A stretch of 64,000 bases of DNA from Humulus lupulus (GCF_963169125.1 NC_084801.1:80417696-80481695), one strand, 5' to 3'; shown: positions 34,243 to 46,391, counted from the first letter of the stretch. The notes: a model not told the origin generated them from the letters alone. Numbers and translations are program-made.

Positions 34243-36649
34243 TGTAACGCCCTACTACCTTAGAGACGTTACTTAGCGAGTTTAAAATGTGCAATTAACT
34301 CTCGCTAAATGAGGTTTTAAAACAAAAGTGTGTTTGAACAAAAGTCAAGGCTGTAATCTTTGAAAATACTCTATTTCATTGAAAATTTCAAGTGTCTTAC
34401 ATTTGGGATCCCAAAACATGGTTTATAAAATATTTACAACTCAAAATAGATTTATAGATAATTAACCATCAAAATCATAGTTTAAATACAGCCATTTCTC
34501 AAAATGCCCCCAACCAAAGCAATCGGGCAAGCCAAACATGTACGCGTTGCTTCATGCTCTCCATACTCATGGCTGGTTGACTTTTTCTTAGCCCTTACCT
34601 ACAACACAGAGAACCCGTGAGCCGAAGCCTAGCAAGAAAACTCATACAGCACATAACAGATGCATATTATATAATCAACATATTAGATAATCCACAGATA
34701 AACAGATTGTCCATCATACTAAATAAATACGGCCATGTCGTCCTAGAAGCGTTACCAAAGCCTGGGATCTCGGTTCTCACAGTAAGGATATCCCATGTAT
34801 GCAATGGGGTCTCACCCTACCCATAAGCACTCCATGTGCTAAGTGTTATTCCCGGCCCCTTCCCTGTTCTCGGCCCTTCGCCGTTCTCGGCTCCTTGCCG
34901 TTCCCGGCTCCTTTGCCGTTCATTCTACTATAATCACATATAGCATAACTCAAACAACATTCAAGAATATAATAATTCAATCAAGGCTACACCTTAACAT
35001 GTAATACAATCTAGAGACGTGCCCTGCAACAACACTATGGGCCCATGCCCTGCTCTACGGGTACTACAGTTTTCTTACCTGTATCCCGAGCTTCACAATG
35101 CACCAAAATCACGAGCACGGTCCTCTAACCTGAGCCTCTCCGAGAACCTAGTCACAACACATACAAAACACTCTTTAATACTAATCAATCCAAAACCACT
35201 TCCCGGAACCAATCCTGTACTGTCGGGACTTCCAATTTCCCAAAACAATGTAACGGTAACATCCCCTGAGGCCCTAGGGCAAATGCCCAAAATTACAAAA
35301 TCTCTCTACCCAGAAATAGCCTAGCGCCCACCAAGAAGAGCCGCGGCACCTAGAAAATCCCATAGCTCCTGATGCAGCCTTACGCCACGGCGCCAAAGAA
35401 CAGGGCTGCGGCGCCCCTTCGCGAACACAAAATTTTGGGTTTTCCCCTGCATTTTCCCCAAACCAAAACACCTCAAATCCAACCCAAACACATACCTAAA
35501 CCCCAAAACCAATTTGAAACCTCAAATGAACCATCTAAAAACTTATAAACACCAGAAACAAGGTCAAACACACAATCTCACCCAAAATCCACACTTTGGT
35601 CTCATACTTCAGAAACTTAAACGAGTAGGCCAAAAACTTAAACCAATGCTTGAAAAACTTAAACCATGCTTCCAAATTCTTAAACCACATCAGATACGAG
35701 AACTCAAAGATGTTTAAAACTCTTACCTCAATAAAAAATTTGACTTTGAGCCCTCTCCAAACCCAGCTTCAAACCAAATCCTCTTGATTACCAAGCTGAA
35801 TTCCCATACAAAACCAGCCACCACAATATTTCAATTTTCATGCTTACTTTCTAAAATCAAACTTGAAACGTAGTAAAACAGGGGATAAACTCTTAACTCT
35901 GAACAAGCCTTGGCCTACACTTGATTTTAGTTGCCTCAAGCCTCTTGATTCTCCTCCTAATTTCCCAATTTTAGCTCCCCTCTTTTCTTCTTCTTGCCCT
36001 TGGTTTTCCTTTTTCCTTCTAGTTTCTCCTCCAATTTTAGCAAGAGGAAAATGTGACCAAGTGTTAGAACGTGAATCCTCTTTTCCCCCAACTGAAGCTA
36101 TCTAAACCTCTGCCAAAAGACTATTTTATCCCTCCATCAAAATCCTTTCCTAACTAAACCTCAAGGGCATCTTTGCCATTCACCTTTCCTACAAATCTAC
36201 CATTTTCTCATCTAAAATCTGTTACTCTTAATGGTCACCAATGGTCACTCAAGTTACTCAATCACCATTAACCATTAGCACACAAACTCACATTATAAGA
36301 TCCCCAAAATACCCCTAGGCTCCTCCCGAGCCGGGTATTTAATCCCGTTGTGACTTTTAAACTAATTAGCTCCCTAGGACCATCTCGGCACGTGCATCAC
36401 AATAATATCACCACTCACACGTGGTACTAATCATATAATACAATTATCACATTTATGCCCTCAGCGGGCTAAAATTACCATTTTACCCCTAACATACAAA
36501 TGGGGCCCACATGCAAATTTATTCCACATAAATATGCATTCTAATCACATATTCATTTAAATTCATATATTATCATGTTAATTCATTTATTGCCCTCCAG
36601 GCACGCTAATCAAGGTCCTATACCTTATTTGCCAATTGGGGGTGTTACA
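34243..36649 (-). repeat. Solo LTR of a chromovirus inserted in H integrase
   Basis: 2407 bp flanked by a perfect TSD GTATG (34238-34242 and 36650-36654). On the minus strand it begins TGTAACACCCCCAATTGGC and ends GGGCGTTACA, and it shares the closing and opening blocks of the H and A LTRs. No internal region is present. A GC-rich palindromic block (GGCGCC, GCGGC) lies at about 35340-35425. Confidence 0.92.
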
Positions 36650-36654
36650 GTATG

Positions 36655-37263
36655 AGATGCTTTGTGGGAGGAAGTGCAGATCCCTATCCATTGGGATGAC
36701 ACGGGTGAGAGGAGATATTTGTGTCCTAAGATGGTTCAGAGGACCAATGAGGTGATTGACAAGATTAGAGCTCGAATTCTCGCCTCCCAGAGTCGCCAGA
36801 AGAGTTACTCGGACTTGAGACGCAGGAGCGTAGAGTTTCAGGTCGGTGATCATGTGTTCATTAGGGTTTCACCTTTTAGGGGAGTGAAACAGTTGGATGT
36901 TCGAGGCAAGCTGAGCCCTAGGTTTGTTGGCTCCTTCGAGATTCTGGAATGAGTTGGAGAGGTAGCTTACAGGTTGGCGAAGCCTCCAGCCTTATCAGGG
37001 GTTCATAATGTCTTTCACGTATCCATGCTCTGGAAGTACGTATCAGATTCGACGCACATACTGAGTTATGCAAATTTGGGTCTGGACAAGGATTTGTCTT
37101 ATGAGGTGAAGCCAATTCAGATTCTTGACCAGAAGGATAAAGTCTTGCGGAGTAAGACCATCGCCTTGGTGAAAGTGAGGTGGAGGAACAGCAAGATTGA
37201 GGAGGCGACGTGGGAACTTGAATCAGATGTGTGGGAGCAGTATCCCGAGTTGTTAAGGTAATT
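36655..37263 (+). pseudogene. H integrase C-terminus with chromodomain
   Basis: After the solo LTR the coding continues with EMLCGRKCRSLSIG, QVGDHVFIRVSPFRG, a TGA near 36951, then open 36974-37261 with ILDQKDKVLRSKTIALVK and IEEATWELESDVWEQYPELL and a TAA at about 37259. This matches A 30422-31028. Confidence 0.88.
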
Positions 37264-37293
37264 TTGAGGACAAAATTTCTATAAGGAGTGGAT
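37264..37293 (+). promoter_or_regulatory. PPT region of H
   Basis: Purine-rich AAGGAGTGGAT just upstream of the 3' LTR. Confidence 0.6.
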
Positions 37294-38554
37294 TGTTATT
37301 GTGTCCCAAATTTGTTAATAAGGCTTAGGGCCTTGATTAGCGGGCCTGGGGGGCAGTAAGTGGTTTATTATTATAATATGTGAATTTTTATGAGTATGTG
37401 ATTAGAGATGCATGTTTAGGTGAATTAAATATGGACGTTGGCCCCGTTTGGTTATTAGGGGCATGTTTGTAATTTTAGCCCGTTGAGGTCATAAATGTGA
37501 TAAATGTAAAAATTGTGATATACTTGTGATGCAGGATCCGAGACAGTCCTAGGGAGCGGTTAAGCTAGAAAGTCACAACGCGGTTGAATACCCGACTCGA
37601 GGAAAGTCGAGGGGTATTTCAGGCATTGGACGTTTTATGGGGTTATCGAGTTATGGAAATAAATATTCGGGGATATATTTGAAGATAGAATGTTTAGGAA
37701 TGAATATCGAGGAAATTTATCATTTTACCCTCGGGGACTTAACGGGATTTGGTAAATGACTAAATTGCCCTTGGGGTTTCTTAAGGGTTAAGAGTAGGTT
37801 TAAGGGGAAAAAGGGTAATTTGGCTTCATGGGTGGATAGACTTTAGGCTGAAGGGAAATGCTTCACGGTTCATTACTTAGGCTTATGCTGGAATCATCTT
37901 TGTGGAGGTCTAGAGAAAAATCAGAAGCAAGAGAAGAAGAGAAGGAAGAACTGAAATTCTCTGGGTTCAAGGAGGGAACTCAAGGCTGAGTTGCCAGGGT
38001 GAGACCCTATAGGATACCTGGGATATCCTCATGGTGTAGACCGCGAATCCAGGGCCTACTAAAGCGCCTGGGACGGCATAGCCGTATGTGTTTAGCCTGT
38101 TGGAGATTTTGTTATATGTTGAATGATAAATATGCATATGTTATCTTCTTGTGTGAGTTTTCGTGCTGGGCCTCGGGTAACAGGTGCTCTATGTTGTAGG
38201 TAAGGGCAAGGGGAAAGTCGACCAACCATGAGTACAGAGAGCGTGAAGCGGCGCGTACATGTTCGACCTGCCTGGCTGCCACGGCCATGGGTATTTTTGG
38301 GAGATGATTGTACTAAACCTAGATTTTGTCGTTTAGCCGACTTTAGTTATATTTTTTAGTTATAAATATTTCTAAACAATATTTTGGGATCCCAAATGTC
38401 AAATGCTTTATGATTTTCAATGAATGGAATTATTTTCAACGTATAAGACTCTGTTTATGGTTTAATTACACTTTTGACTTAAAACCTCGATTAGCGAGTT
38501 AATTTCACGTTTTAAACTCACTTAGTAACGACTCTAACGCAGTAGGGCGTTGCA
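37294..38554 (+). repeat. 3' LTR of H, internally deleted
   Basis: It starts near TGTTATTGTGTCCC (the exact first base is uncertain by about 6) and ends GCGTTGCA, followed by TSD TATAA. Relative to the 5' LTR about 950 bp (roughly 6040-6998) is missing, joined at about 37990. Confidence 0.85.
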
Positions 38555-38559
38555 TATAA

Positions 38560-39520
38560 TATTAAACAAGTTAATATGAGACAACCTAGAACATATTTCT
38601 AAAATTGAATTCAAATAGAAATAATGATAAAAATACTTACATTATCCGCAGCTGAATGAATGAGTCATTCCTTCAGTTTCTCTAACCCTTGTATCCTTCC
38701 TGTGGTTGAGTATTACCAAGAAACTAAATTGATCTTCAATTTTCTTCACAGCCTTCCAAAGTAACCTTAGAATCACCTAGACTAGACTGGGCAATTCTCA
38801 ACACATGAGATAGATACAGAGAGAAGAAGAGAAAAGAACAATAAGGCTTAGAAAAGGACTTATGTTTAGAGAGAATCTAAAACCTATCATAAAACAAGTA
38901 TTAGTTGTCTTATTTCAACTCTCACTTAACATTCCTTTTATAGAATTATTTAGGTCATTCAATTAATTAAAATATCAATAAAATAATAGCCAATTAACAA
39001 CCCTAGGTCGAAATAATCATGGGCTTTAGGCCCGTAAAATTTACCATTTGATTATAAGCTCGCTGGACTTAAAATCAAGGCCTGTATTATTTTATATTAA
39101 TTTAATTAATTAAATAATTATTTAAATCCTTTATCAAATTAATAATTTATAATTTGAAATTTGATTTAAACTTATTTATTAATTTAGATACCAACTTATC
39201 TTAATTAATAAATATACCCTAATTTCTCTTTTCTTCTCAAAATTACATAACTCTGTGAAACTATCCAAAATTTACTTGGTCAACTTTGATTATTCTAATT
39301 AATAATTAAATCAATTAATTGAGACTATCTAGATGATTTTATCCAAGGTACAGTGGGGACCATGGGCCTATGAAATCAAGCTCCAATAAGTTATCATAAA
39401 TCTAACAAATAAATTGACTAACTTATTAGTTCCTCATGACTCCACTAAAGACTCGGAATTGCACTCTTGAATTCATAGAACGCTCTATTACAAATATAGA
39501 TACGCTATTAATTATTCATT
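38560..39520. other. Older AT-rich sequence, middle block
   Basis: No gene seen. It is continuous with 4694-5385 across H and with 53639-54454 across C, as shown by the TATAA and GTTAC duplications. It may be part of an old LTR in minus orientation; this is unproven. Confidence 0.6.
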
Positions 39521-39525
39521 GTTAC

Positions 39526-40413
39526 TGTTATCCAGATTTCCGGATAGCGTTTAGATTGATGGCCTCGGGGAAACAGAATTATCGATGTCCTTCACGATAG
39601 GTGACCAGAGCTCGCGGATATACAGAAAGGCTTCACCTCTCCCGCTTGGTGTCCGGATTACTCTTCCAAGCAAACACCATACGGAAACTCGTCAACTCTC
39701 CCGGAGCTCCCGAAGGAGTATCCATCGGGGAAGCTCCTTCCAGGAGAAGCTCTTCGAGTGGTCTCCGCGGAAGCAGTTCCGTGCCTCGCACGGAACAAAG
39801 CCAAACGGTCGAGTCCTGGAGGAGGCATATTTGGAATGATATCCGCCTGACACAGGATCCCGCCTGACACGCCCGTCAGGTCAAAGCCGCACACATCCCA
39901 GCACGCCTAAGGGTACCTTTTCGCCTACTGTTCCGCTGACAACTTGGAAAAGACGGCTGACTTTGTGTGTTCCCCATACTTTCACGTAAATATACCCACA
40001 TAGAGTCTTGTAGCCATGCTACTATAGTAATTGTATCCCTATTTATGGCTGGTGTAATTAAAACTCATGTACGTAGAGAAAAACCCTAATCCAAAACCCT
40101 AGCTATAAAGACCCCTTCATTTTACAAGAGGAGGGACGAACAAAGGATATAGCAAAAAACTCTACTAAAATCTCTCTAGCTTCATCTTCTTCAAGAGAAC
40201 CCGAGAGAAACATTGTGAGCGTGTGAAGTTCTTATGCACCAGCCATCTTACTGTAATCTTTTCCAAGTATAATAACATCGACTCGTGGACTAGGGCTTGT
40301 TAACGCCTGAACCACGTAAAAACACTGTTTGTTTAGTTACATTTCAGTATTTCTACAGTTCTTATCTTTTTATTATTCTGTTAGTTATTCGTTTCCGAAA
40401 AACTCAGTAAACA
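39526..40413 (+). repeat. 5' LTR of C (888 bp)
   Basis: TGTTATCCAGATTTCC to GTAAACA. TATA box TATAAAG at 40104-40110. Short open readings inside (39585-39867) are present identically in both LTRs and are not supported as genes. Confidence 0.97.
40104..40110 (+). promoter_or_regulatory. TATA box of C 5' LTR
   Basis: TATAAAG in CTAGCTATAAAGACCCC, the likely core promoter of the element transcript. The same motif is at 53324-53330 in the 3' LTR. Confidence 0.7.
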
Positions 40414-40434
40414 TTTTGGTGCTTTCATTGAGAG
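40414..40434 (+). promoter_or_regulatory. Putative primer binding site of C
   Basis: TTTTGGTGCTTTCATTGAGAG follows the LTR directly. It is the counterpart of 18243 in B; the tRNA was not identified. Confidence 0.55.
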
Positions 40435-40499
40435 CTGTAGGAAGTTGTTAGTCAGCTCTTTTTCTGTGTACGTTTTTGTATTCACTTCGTGCTAAAGAG

Positions 40500-43400
40500 A
40501 TGGTGACTACGAGAAAATCCGCTGTTGACAAAAATGCTACGGTCAACCCCGATACCGTGATGGAAGATGTGGTGCAAAGTGAACCCTTAGACTACCAAGG
40601 TGAAGACCCGACATCCCGCCAGGATCAGGTCAGTACCGAAGATACAACATACTTAGAAGACGAAGAAGAGTATGTCCAAGACGGTTATTACAAGGACGGC
40701 TGCTACTATGAGAAGGACCCAGAACTGGTCCAAGTAGCCGAAGAACTGGTGGCCACTAAGGCCAAGCTTGCTGAGCAGGAGCGCGTCTCCGAAAGAATGC
40801 AACGCATGATGGAACGCCTCCAAAGTAGGTTCGGAGATCTAGGCGACTCGGACGAGGATACCTCTGTTCGAGGTGGTGCTGATGCCCCCATGCCGGATCC
40901 AGCCGCTGCTGGACCATCCAAAGCCGCCCCTAACAAGGGCAAAGAAAAAGTGGGAGAGCCTGTGCGCGCTGACGCCCCTGCACCTCCTAAAGGCGTGAAT
41001 CACCAGGCCGACTGCCCCCCCCGCGCGCAGAAGGTCTCTGGCGCTCCTAAGCCCAGACGCCCTTCAGCCCCAAGGGGGCACTCTGTGCCTAAAGGGCCCG
41101 GTGCTAAGGCACCCAGGCCTAGGGGAAGGAACAACCGCCCCAGTGATTCCGTCAATCAGGACGGTCGGGCTGCGAACTCGCACTCCGAAGATAGCTGGTC
41201 CACGGTGGACCTAAGAAGAAGGTTGGAGGCCAAGTATGAGAAGGCCAAAGGGGAAAAAGCCCGGCCTCGCGGAGATGACCTCCGAAATCATATTAATGAC
41301 AAGCTCCGGGGACGTGACCTCCCGGAAAGTGATACGAAGAGGCTCGAGGAACAGATTGCTGCCTTGACCAAGCTGGTCCGGAAGCAAAGTGGGGCCCTGT
41401 CAGATTCTGAGGAGGAAGACCCGGAACCATGTATTAGGAGGATCGCGGAAACGTCCCTCCCGGAAGCTGCTGCAAAAACCAAGGTCAGCGATGACATGAA
41501 GCTGATCGCCCTTCAATCGGGCCTTACTGTCGGCTCCCTGCTATGGGGAGAAATGCAAAGGAGACGGGCAGAAACCCTGTCCGAATTCATGTCAAAAGCT
41601 CAGGGAATCATCAACCTTGAGGATGCCTACCAGCAAGCCTTTGGAGTTCCCCCGGCTCCAACCCCTTCCGTGACTGCGCCGAGCTTTGCTTCGCAAGCTC
41701 CCGCACCAGTCCTCACGCTTCCAGGAGCCCGATTCACTCCGAGTGTGTATGGGCCTTCCGCGTCTGTTCAGACGCCGGGTCAAACACATTTCTCTGGGTA
41801 TGGAGCGGTACAAACCGGATGTAGTATCGCTCCTAGCATGCCGCAGCCGCAAGCGGAAGCCCCGGAACGAAGTTTGAGCCAATCGCGGAGCAAACGAAGC
41901 GGAAAAAACTCCAACCGGGGAGACTATTCAAAGAAACCCCGAAAGGATTATGAGCCCAAGTTCACGGAATATACCAGTTTGATAGACTCGCGAGAGAATG
42001 TCTATCGGGCGACCTGTAATATGGTCAACTACAGGAAGCCCCCGAAAGTGTCTCACGGAGGAAGGCGTCCGCGAGACTCCAATAAGAGGTGTGAGTTCCA
42101 CGGAGACGTGGGGCACACCACGAATGAGTGCCTTCAGCTGAAGGATGAGATCGAGTCCCTGGCAAGAGCGGGACACCTCGGTCAGTGGGTGAGAATACCC
42201 ATAATCTATCCCGGACAGGGGGTGGTTCACGGAGCTGCATATTCCCCGGGACAGAGGGGGGCCGCTAGCGCCCCTGGAGCCGGTCACCCCCAAGCTCCCG
42301 GGTCTCAGTTCCCAGCACTTCCTGCTCCACCCGCTCCGGCGCCCATTGCCTTGTTGGCTCCAGGACCAGGCAACCCATATCCACCCGGCCTTGCTCCGCC
42401 ACCCGTTGACGGACACGTCGCCACCATTTCCGGAGGACCACACCTTGCCGGAAGTACCCGCAACTCCCAGAAGAGGTACTTGAAGGAGTTAGAGCACGCC
42501 GAGGAGATGTGCGCTTTGGTCCAATCACCTGCTCAACGTCCCCGAATGATGGATCTTCCCATCACCTTCACGGAGGACGATGCTCGACATGTGCACTTCC
42601 CCCACAACGATCCCCTCGTAGTGGAAGCCCAGATTGCCAATAAGAAGGTCTCACGGATCTTGATCGATAACGGAAGCTCCGTGAACATCCTCTTCAAAGC
42701 GGCCTTCCACGCGATCGGATTGACCGAGACGGACCTGGCCCCATGCCCCATCCAGCTTCAAGGTTTCAATGGGGACGCACTCATGCCATTAGGCAAAATT
42801 CAACTTCCGGTCACCCTCAGAGGAGAAAGCGACGCTTGTGCCTTCAAGCATAGCACATTCGTGGTGGTCGACTGCCCCACGGCGTATAATGCCATCTTAG
42901 GCCGACCGGTCCTGATCGATTGTGGGGCCATAACCTCGATACGTCACTTATGCTTGAAGTTTCCCTGCGACGATGGGCGTATTGGCACCCTCCGAGGAGA
43001 CCAGAGAAGTGCACGGAGCTGTTATAACGTCTCCGTCCGAGCCGTCTACACGGTCCGAGAGACGTTTGCTGCCATTCCTTTGGCGGAAGTATTGCCAGGA
43101 ACTAGGGATGCTCAGGAGGCATACTTTGACGAACTAGACCCAAGAGTGGGAATCGAGAAAGCAATAGAGCCGATGGAGGAAGTCGAAGAGGTGATCCTCA
43201 ATCCGGAGGAACCCACCAAGGTCATTCAGGTGGGGAAAAACCTGCCGTCGGCCGTTCGAGATAAGATCGTGGCCACTGTGAAGGATAATCAGGATATCCT
43301 AGCATGGTGCCACGCTGATATGACAGGGATTAATCCCAATGTTGCGTGCCACGCACTCAACATAGACCCAGCTGCAACTCCAATTCGCCAAAAGAGGAGG

Positions 43401-45305
43401 CCGCTGGACCCAGTGAGAGCCGAAGCCGTCAAAGCTGAAGTGGACAAATTGATGTCCATAGGCTTTCTCCAGGAGTCGCACTATCCCGTGTGGTTGGCCA
43501 ACCCAGTTCTGGTCCCGAAACCCGATGGGTCCTGGAGAATGTGCATTGACTTCACGGACCTAAACAGGGCCTGCCCGAAAGATTGTTTCCCTCTCCCGCG
43601 AATCGATCAGATGGTGGACGCTACTTCCGGGTACGAACTCTTATCCTTCATGGATGCGTATTCCGGATACAATCAGATCAAGATGCATGTCGCGGACCAG
43701 GAACACACCAGCTTCCTCACGGATAAGGGTGTCTACTGTTACGTGGTCATGCCTTTCGGTTTGAAGAATGCTGGGGCGACTTACCAGCGTCTGGTAAACA
43801 GAATGTTCAAGGACCAACTGGGGAGGAACATGGAGGTGTACGTGGACGACATGTTGGTAAAGTCCAAGACCTCCGGGGACCACAGTAACGACCTTGAGGA
43901 AGCTTTCGCCGTGATCCGAAAGTACGGGATGAAGCTAAATCCAAAGAAATGTACTTTCGGGGTCTCGTCTGGAAAGTTCCTCGGTTTTATTGTCAGCTCC
44001 CGCGGCGTGGAAGCCAACCCTGAAAAAATAAAGGCGTTCATAGATATGCCTTCCCCCCGGAAGCATAAGGATGTCCAGAGCGTTACCGGAAGGATAGCTG
44101 CTCTCAGTCGCTTCGTATCCAAGGCCACCGACAAGTGTATCCCCTTCTTCAATGTTCTGCGAGGGAACAAGAAGTTCGAGTGGACCCCCGAATGCGAAGC
44201 GGCCTTCCAACACCTCAAAGAACATTTAACTCGAGCCCCCATTTTGTCCAAACCGGTCGAAGGAGAGGCGTTGTTCTTGTACCTAGCTGTGACTGAGCAC
44301 GCAGTAAGTGCCGCTCTCGTCCGGGAAGATGGCCGCATCCAGCTCCCTGTGTATTACGTAAGCAAGAGGTTATTGGACGCTGAGTCCAGATATTCGATGA
44401 TCGAGAAACTCTCCCTCTGCTTGCTGATCGCTTCACGGAAGCTGAGGCCATATTTCCAGGCGCACACCATCAAAGTACTCACCAACCACCCTCTCCGACA
44501 AGTCCTGCAGAAGCCCGAGTCTTCTGGCAGATTGCTTAAGTGGGCCATGGAACTAAGCCAGTTCGACGTCCACTACCAACCGCGTGTTTCCATAAAAGGT
44601 CAAGCTCTCGCGGACTTTATTGTGGAGTGCTCGGGAATGAATGACCTCCCAGAAGATCCTGTCCCGGAACTTCCCACCTGGAAGGTCTACGTAGACGGAG
44701 CCTCAAATGAAAAAGGAGCTGGAGCGGGGGTTATCCTAATATCTCCCCAAGGGCATCAGCTCCAGAGCGCCCTCCGTTTCGCATTCCCAGCATCCAACAA
44801 CGAGGCAGAACACGAAGCCATGTTAGCTGGGTTACGACTGGCCAGAGAAGTCGGAGCCCAAAAAATCGAAGTGTACAGCGACTCCCTGCTTGTGGTAAAC
44901 CAAATATCCGGGGAATACCAGACGAAAGGCGAAAGGATGGCTGCCTACGTGTCTCTCTCCCGCGGCCTACTGCAGCATTTCAAAGGCTACAAAATCTGCC
45001 AGGTCCCCCGGGACCAGAACTCACTTGCGGACACGCTGGCCAAGCTTGCAACGGACCCGGAGATTGAACAGTATGGCTTAGTCCCCATCGGGCACTTAGA
45101 AGCCCCCAGTACTGAGACGCGAAGGATAAACGCCATCATCGACCATTCCCACTCCTGGATAGGACCCATCCTCAGATTTCTCACCACCGGAGAACTCCCC
45201 ACCGATAAAGCGGACGCAAGGAAGCTCCAGTATCAAGCTCCCCGATACGTGGTTATGGATGGAAAGCTTTACCGCAGGGGGTTGTCCATACCCTTCCTTA
45301 GGTGA
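40500..45305 (+). CDS. C gag-pol polyprotein up to an in-frame TGA
   Basis: The first ATG in the long open frame is 40500 ([12 protein letters not shown]), giving 1601 codons. In order: acidic N-terminus, coiled coil (about 70-115), basic Pro/Arg-rich region, and a gag segment where the core is missing (junction near residue 320, [18 protein letters not shown]). Next come a zinc knuckle C531-H534-H539-C544, protease DNGSS at 723, RT with YVDD at 1114-1117, Ty3-type RNase H (about 1245-1380) and archaeal-type RNase H starting at the Asp of YVDGASNE (1399). The protease motif is DNG rather than the usual DTG or DSG. TGA at 45303-45305 ends the frame just before the integrase zinc region; B has a Cys codon there. 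Confidence 0.93.
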   Translation: MVTTRKSAVDKNATVNPDTVMEDVVQSEPLDYQGEDPTSRQDQVSTEDTTYLEDEEEYVQDGYYKDGCYYEKDPELVQVAEELVATKAKLAEQERVSERMQRMMERLQSRFGDLGDSDEDTSVRGGADAPMPDPAAAGPSKAAPNKGKEKVGEPVRADAPAPPKGVNHQADCPPRAQKVSGAPKPRRPSAPRGHSVPKGPGAKAPRPRGRNNRPSDSVNQDGRAANSHSEDSWSTVDLRRRLEAKYEKAKGEKARPRGDDLRNHINDKLRGRDLPESDTKRLEEQIAALTKLVRKQSGALSDSEEEDPEPCIRRIAETSLPEAAAKTKVSDDMKLIALQSGLTVGSLLWGEMQRRRAETLSEFMSKAQGIINLEDAYQQAFGVPPAPTPSVTAPSFASQAPAPVLTLPGARFTPSVYGPSASVQTPGQTHFSGYGAVQTGCSIAPSMPQPQAEAPERSLSQSRSKRSGKNSNRGDYSKKPRKDYEPKFTEYTSLIDSRENVYRATCNMVNYRKPPKVSHGGRRPRDSNKRCEFHGDVGHTTNECLQLKDEIESLARAGHLGQWVRIPIIYPGQGVVHGAAYSPGQRGAASAPGAGHPQAPGSQFPALPAPPAPAPIALLAPGPGNPYPPGLAPPPVDGHVATISGGPHLAGSTRNSQKRYLKELEHAEEMCALVQSPAQRPRMMDLPITFTEDDARHVHFPHNDPLVVEAQIANKKVSRILIDNGSSVNILFKAAFHAIGLTETDLAPCPIQLQGFNGDALMPLGKIQLPVTLRGESDACAFKHSTFVVVDCPTAYNAILGRPVLIDCGAITSIRHLCLKFPCDDGRIGTLRGDQRSARSCYNVSVRAVYTVRETFAAIPLAEVLPGTRDAQEAYFDELDPRVGIEKAIEPMEEVEEVILNPEEPTKVIQVGKNLPSAVRDKIVATVKDNQDILAWCHADMTGINPNVACHALNIDPAATPIRQKRRPLDPVRAEAVKAEVDKLMSIGFLQESHYPVWLANPVLVPKPDGSWRMCIDFTDLNRACPKDCFPLPRIDQMVDATSGYELLSFMDAYSGYNQIKMHVADQEHTSFLTDKGVYCYVVMPFGLKNAGATYQRLVNRMFKDQLGRNMEVYVDDMLVKSKTSGDHSNDLEEAFAVIRKYGMKLNPKKCTFGVSSGKFLGFIVSSRGVEANPEKIKAFIDMPSPRKHKDVQSVTGRIAALSRFVSKATDKCIPFFNVLRGNKKFEWTPECEAAFQHLKEHLTRAPILSKPVEGEALFLYLAVTEHAVSAALVREDGRIQLPVYYVSKRLLDAESRYSMIEKLSLCLLIASRKLRPYFQAHTIKVLTNHPLRQVLQKPESSGRLLKWAMELSQFDVHYQPRVSIKGQALADFIVECSGMNDLPEDPVPELPTWKVYVDGASNEKGAGAGVILISPQGHQLQSALRFAFPASNNEAEHEAMLAGLRLAREVGAQKIEVYSDSLLVVNQISGEYQTKGERMAAYVSLSRGLLQHFKGYKICQVPRDQNSLADTLAKLATDPEIEQYGLVPIGHLEAPSTETRRINAIIDHSHSWIGPILRFLTTGELPTDKADARKLQYQAPRYVVMDGKLYRRGLSIPFLR

Positions 45306-46391
45306 GTTGCCGGAACCGAAGTCAGCACCATCATCCATGAGATTCACGGAGGCTTCTGTGGCGATCATACCTCCGGGCTGAGCCTCTCCAAAAAAATCCT
45401 TCGACAAGGATACTTCTGGCCCACCATGAAGAAGGATTGTGTGGATTATGTCAGGAAGTGTGAGCAGTGCCAGAGGTACGCCAAGGTTCCGCGAGCGCCG
45501 CCTACGGAAATTACCCTAATGACCAGCCCCTGGCCGTTCGCCGTTTGGGGCATTGACCTAGTAGGTTCCCTCCCCACTGGAAAGGGTGGAGTGAAGTACG
45601 CCATAGTCGCGGTAGACTACTTCACCAAATGGGCTGAAGCTGAACCTATGAACACGGTCACATCTAAAAAAGCACTGGATTTTGTCATCAGGAATATAGT
45701 GTGTCGTTTTGGGCTTCCACGGAAAATTGTGTCCGACAACGGAAAGCAGTTTGACAGTGAACACTTCACGAACTTCTGTGCTTCGCATGGAATTATCAAA
45801 AGCTTTTCCGCAGTCGCCAGACCACAGGCTAATGGACAAGTGGAAGCTGTAAACAAAATATTAAAGACCACGTTGAAGAAAAAACTCCAAGCCTGCAAGG
45901 CTCACTGGCCGGAAGAACTTCCGCGAGTACTTTGGGCTTATCGCACAACAGAGAGAACTTCGACGGGGCACACGCCTTATTCCATGACCTTCGGTTGCGA
46001 GGCCGTCATCCCAGTAGAAGCTATGATCCCCTCTCACAGGCAAGACACCTACGATCCTACCCGGAACCATGCCCTCCTCCAGGAGTCCTTGGACATGATC
46101 GAGGAGCTCCGGGAGCAGTCGCAGGTCCAACTAAAAATGTACCAAGGCAAGATAGCCCGACACTTTAACATGAGAGTCCAGAGCCGTACATTCGAAGTTG
46201 GAGATCTTGTCCTACGGAGAGTATTTCCTGCTACGCAGGACCCGGGAGTAGGAGTCCTCGGACCCAACTGGGAAGGCCCCTACGAAGTCCAACAAAAAGT
46301 GGGCCATGGGACGTATCACTTAAAGAGACTCGACGGATCTAACGTCCCGCGCGCCTGGAACGCGGAGCACCTCCGCCGTTACTACCAGTAG
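45306..46391 (+). CDS. C integrase, in frame after the TGA
   Basis: This stays in the frame of the upstream polyprotein. The H-H-C-C zinc region (IHEIHGGFCGDHTSG, RKCEQCQRY) lies at about 45335-45480. The catalytic core has Asp in WGIDLVGSLPTGKGG, Asp in VSDNGKQFDSEHF and Glu in NGQVEAVNK. The C-terminal region is GPNWEGPYEVQQKVGHGTY, ending LRRYYQ and TAG. All three catalytic acids are present and there is no chromodomain. Its only defect is separation from RT by one stop codon. Confidence 0.92.
   Translation, partial: VAGTEVSTIIHEIHGGFCGDHTSGLSLSKKILRQGYFWPTMKKDCVDYVRKCEQCQRYAKVPRAPPTEITLMTSPWPFAVWGIDLVGSLPTGKGGVKYAIVAVDYFTKWAEAEPMNTVTSKKALDFVIRNIVCRFGLPRKIVSDNGKQFDSEHFTNFCASHGIIKSFSAVARPQANGQVEAVNKILKTTLKKKLQACKAHWPEELPRVLWAYRTTERTSTGHTPYSMTFGCEAVIPVEAMIPSHRQDTYDPTRNHALLQESLDMIEELREQSQVQLKMYQGKIARHFNMRVQSRTFEVGDLVLRRVFPATQDPGVGVLGPNWEGPYEVQQKVGHGTYHLKRLDGSNVPRAWNAEHLRRYYQ

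Larger units (their letters stand above)
5386..38554 (+). mobile_element. Element H: chromovirus (Tekay/Del-type Ty3/gypsy), host of three nested insertions
   Basis: H is bounded by a perfect TSD, TATAA at 5381-5385 and 38555-38559. It holds a 5' LTR (5386-7554), gag, protease, RT, RNase H, integrase with chromodomain, a PPT and a shortened 3' LTR. It was later split by a Tat-type solo LTR at 9981-11174, element A at 12221-33459 and a chromovirus-type solo LTR at 34243-36649, each flanked by its own TSD. Coding is destroyed by stops and frameshifts. The C-terminal chromodomain and the initiator-Met-like primer site support the chromovirus assignment. Confidence 0.92.

Noticed and set aside
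39585..39867. Two overlapping 84-88 codon readings at the start of the C LTR, duplicated at 52805-53087
   Set aside because: They lie upstream of the LTR TATA box, occur only because the LTR is duplicated, and have no recognised domain.
40476..40499. Upstream start at 40476 for the C polyprotein
   Set aside because: The codon there is TTG. In a plant nuclear element the first ATG (40500) is the better start. The same caution applies to non-ATG starts at 14853, 27904 and 51550.
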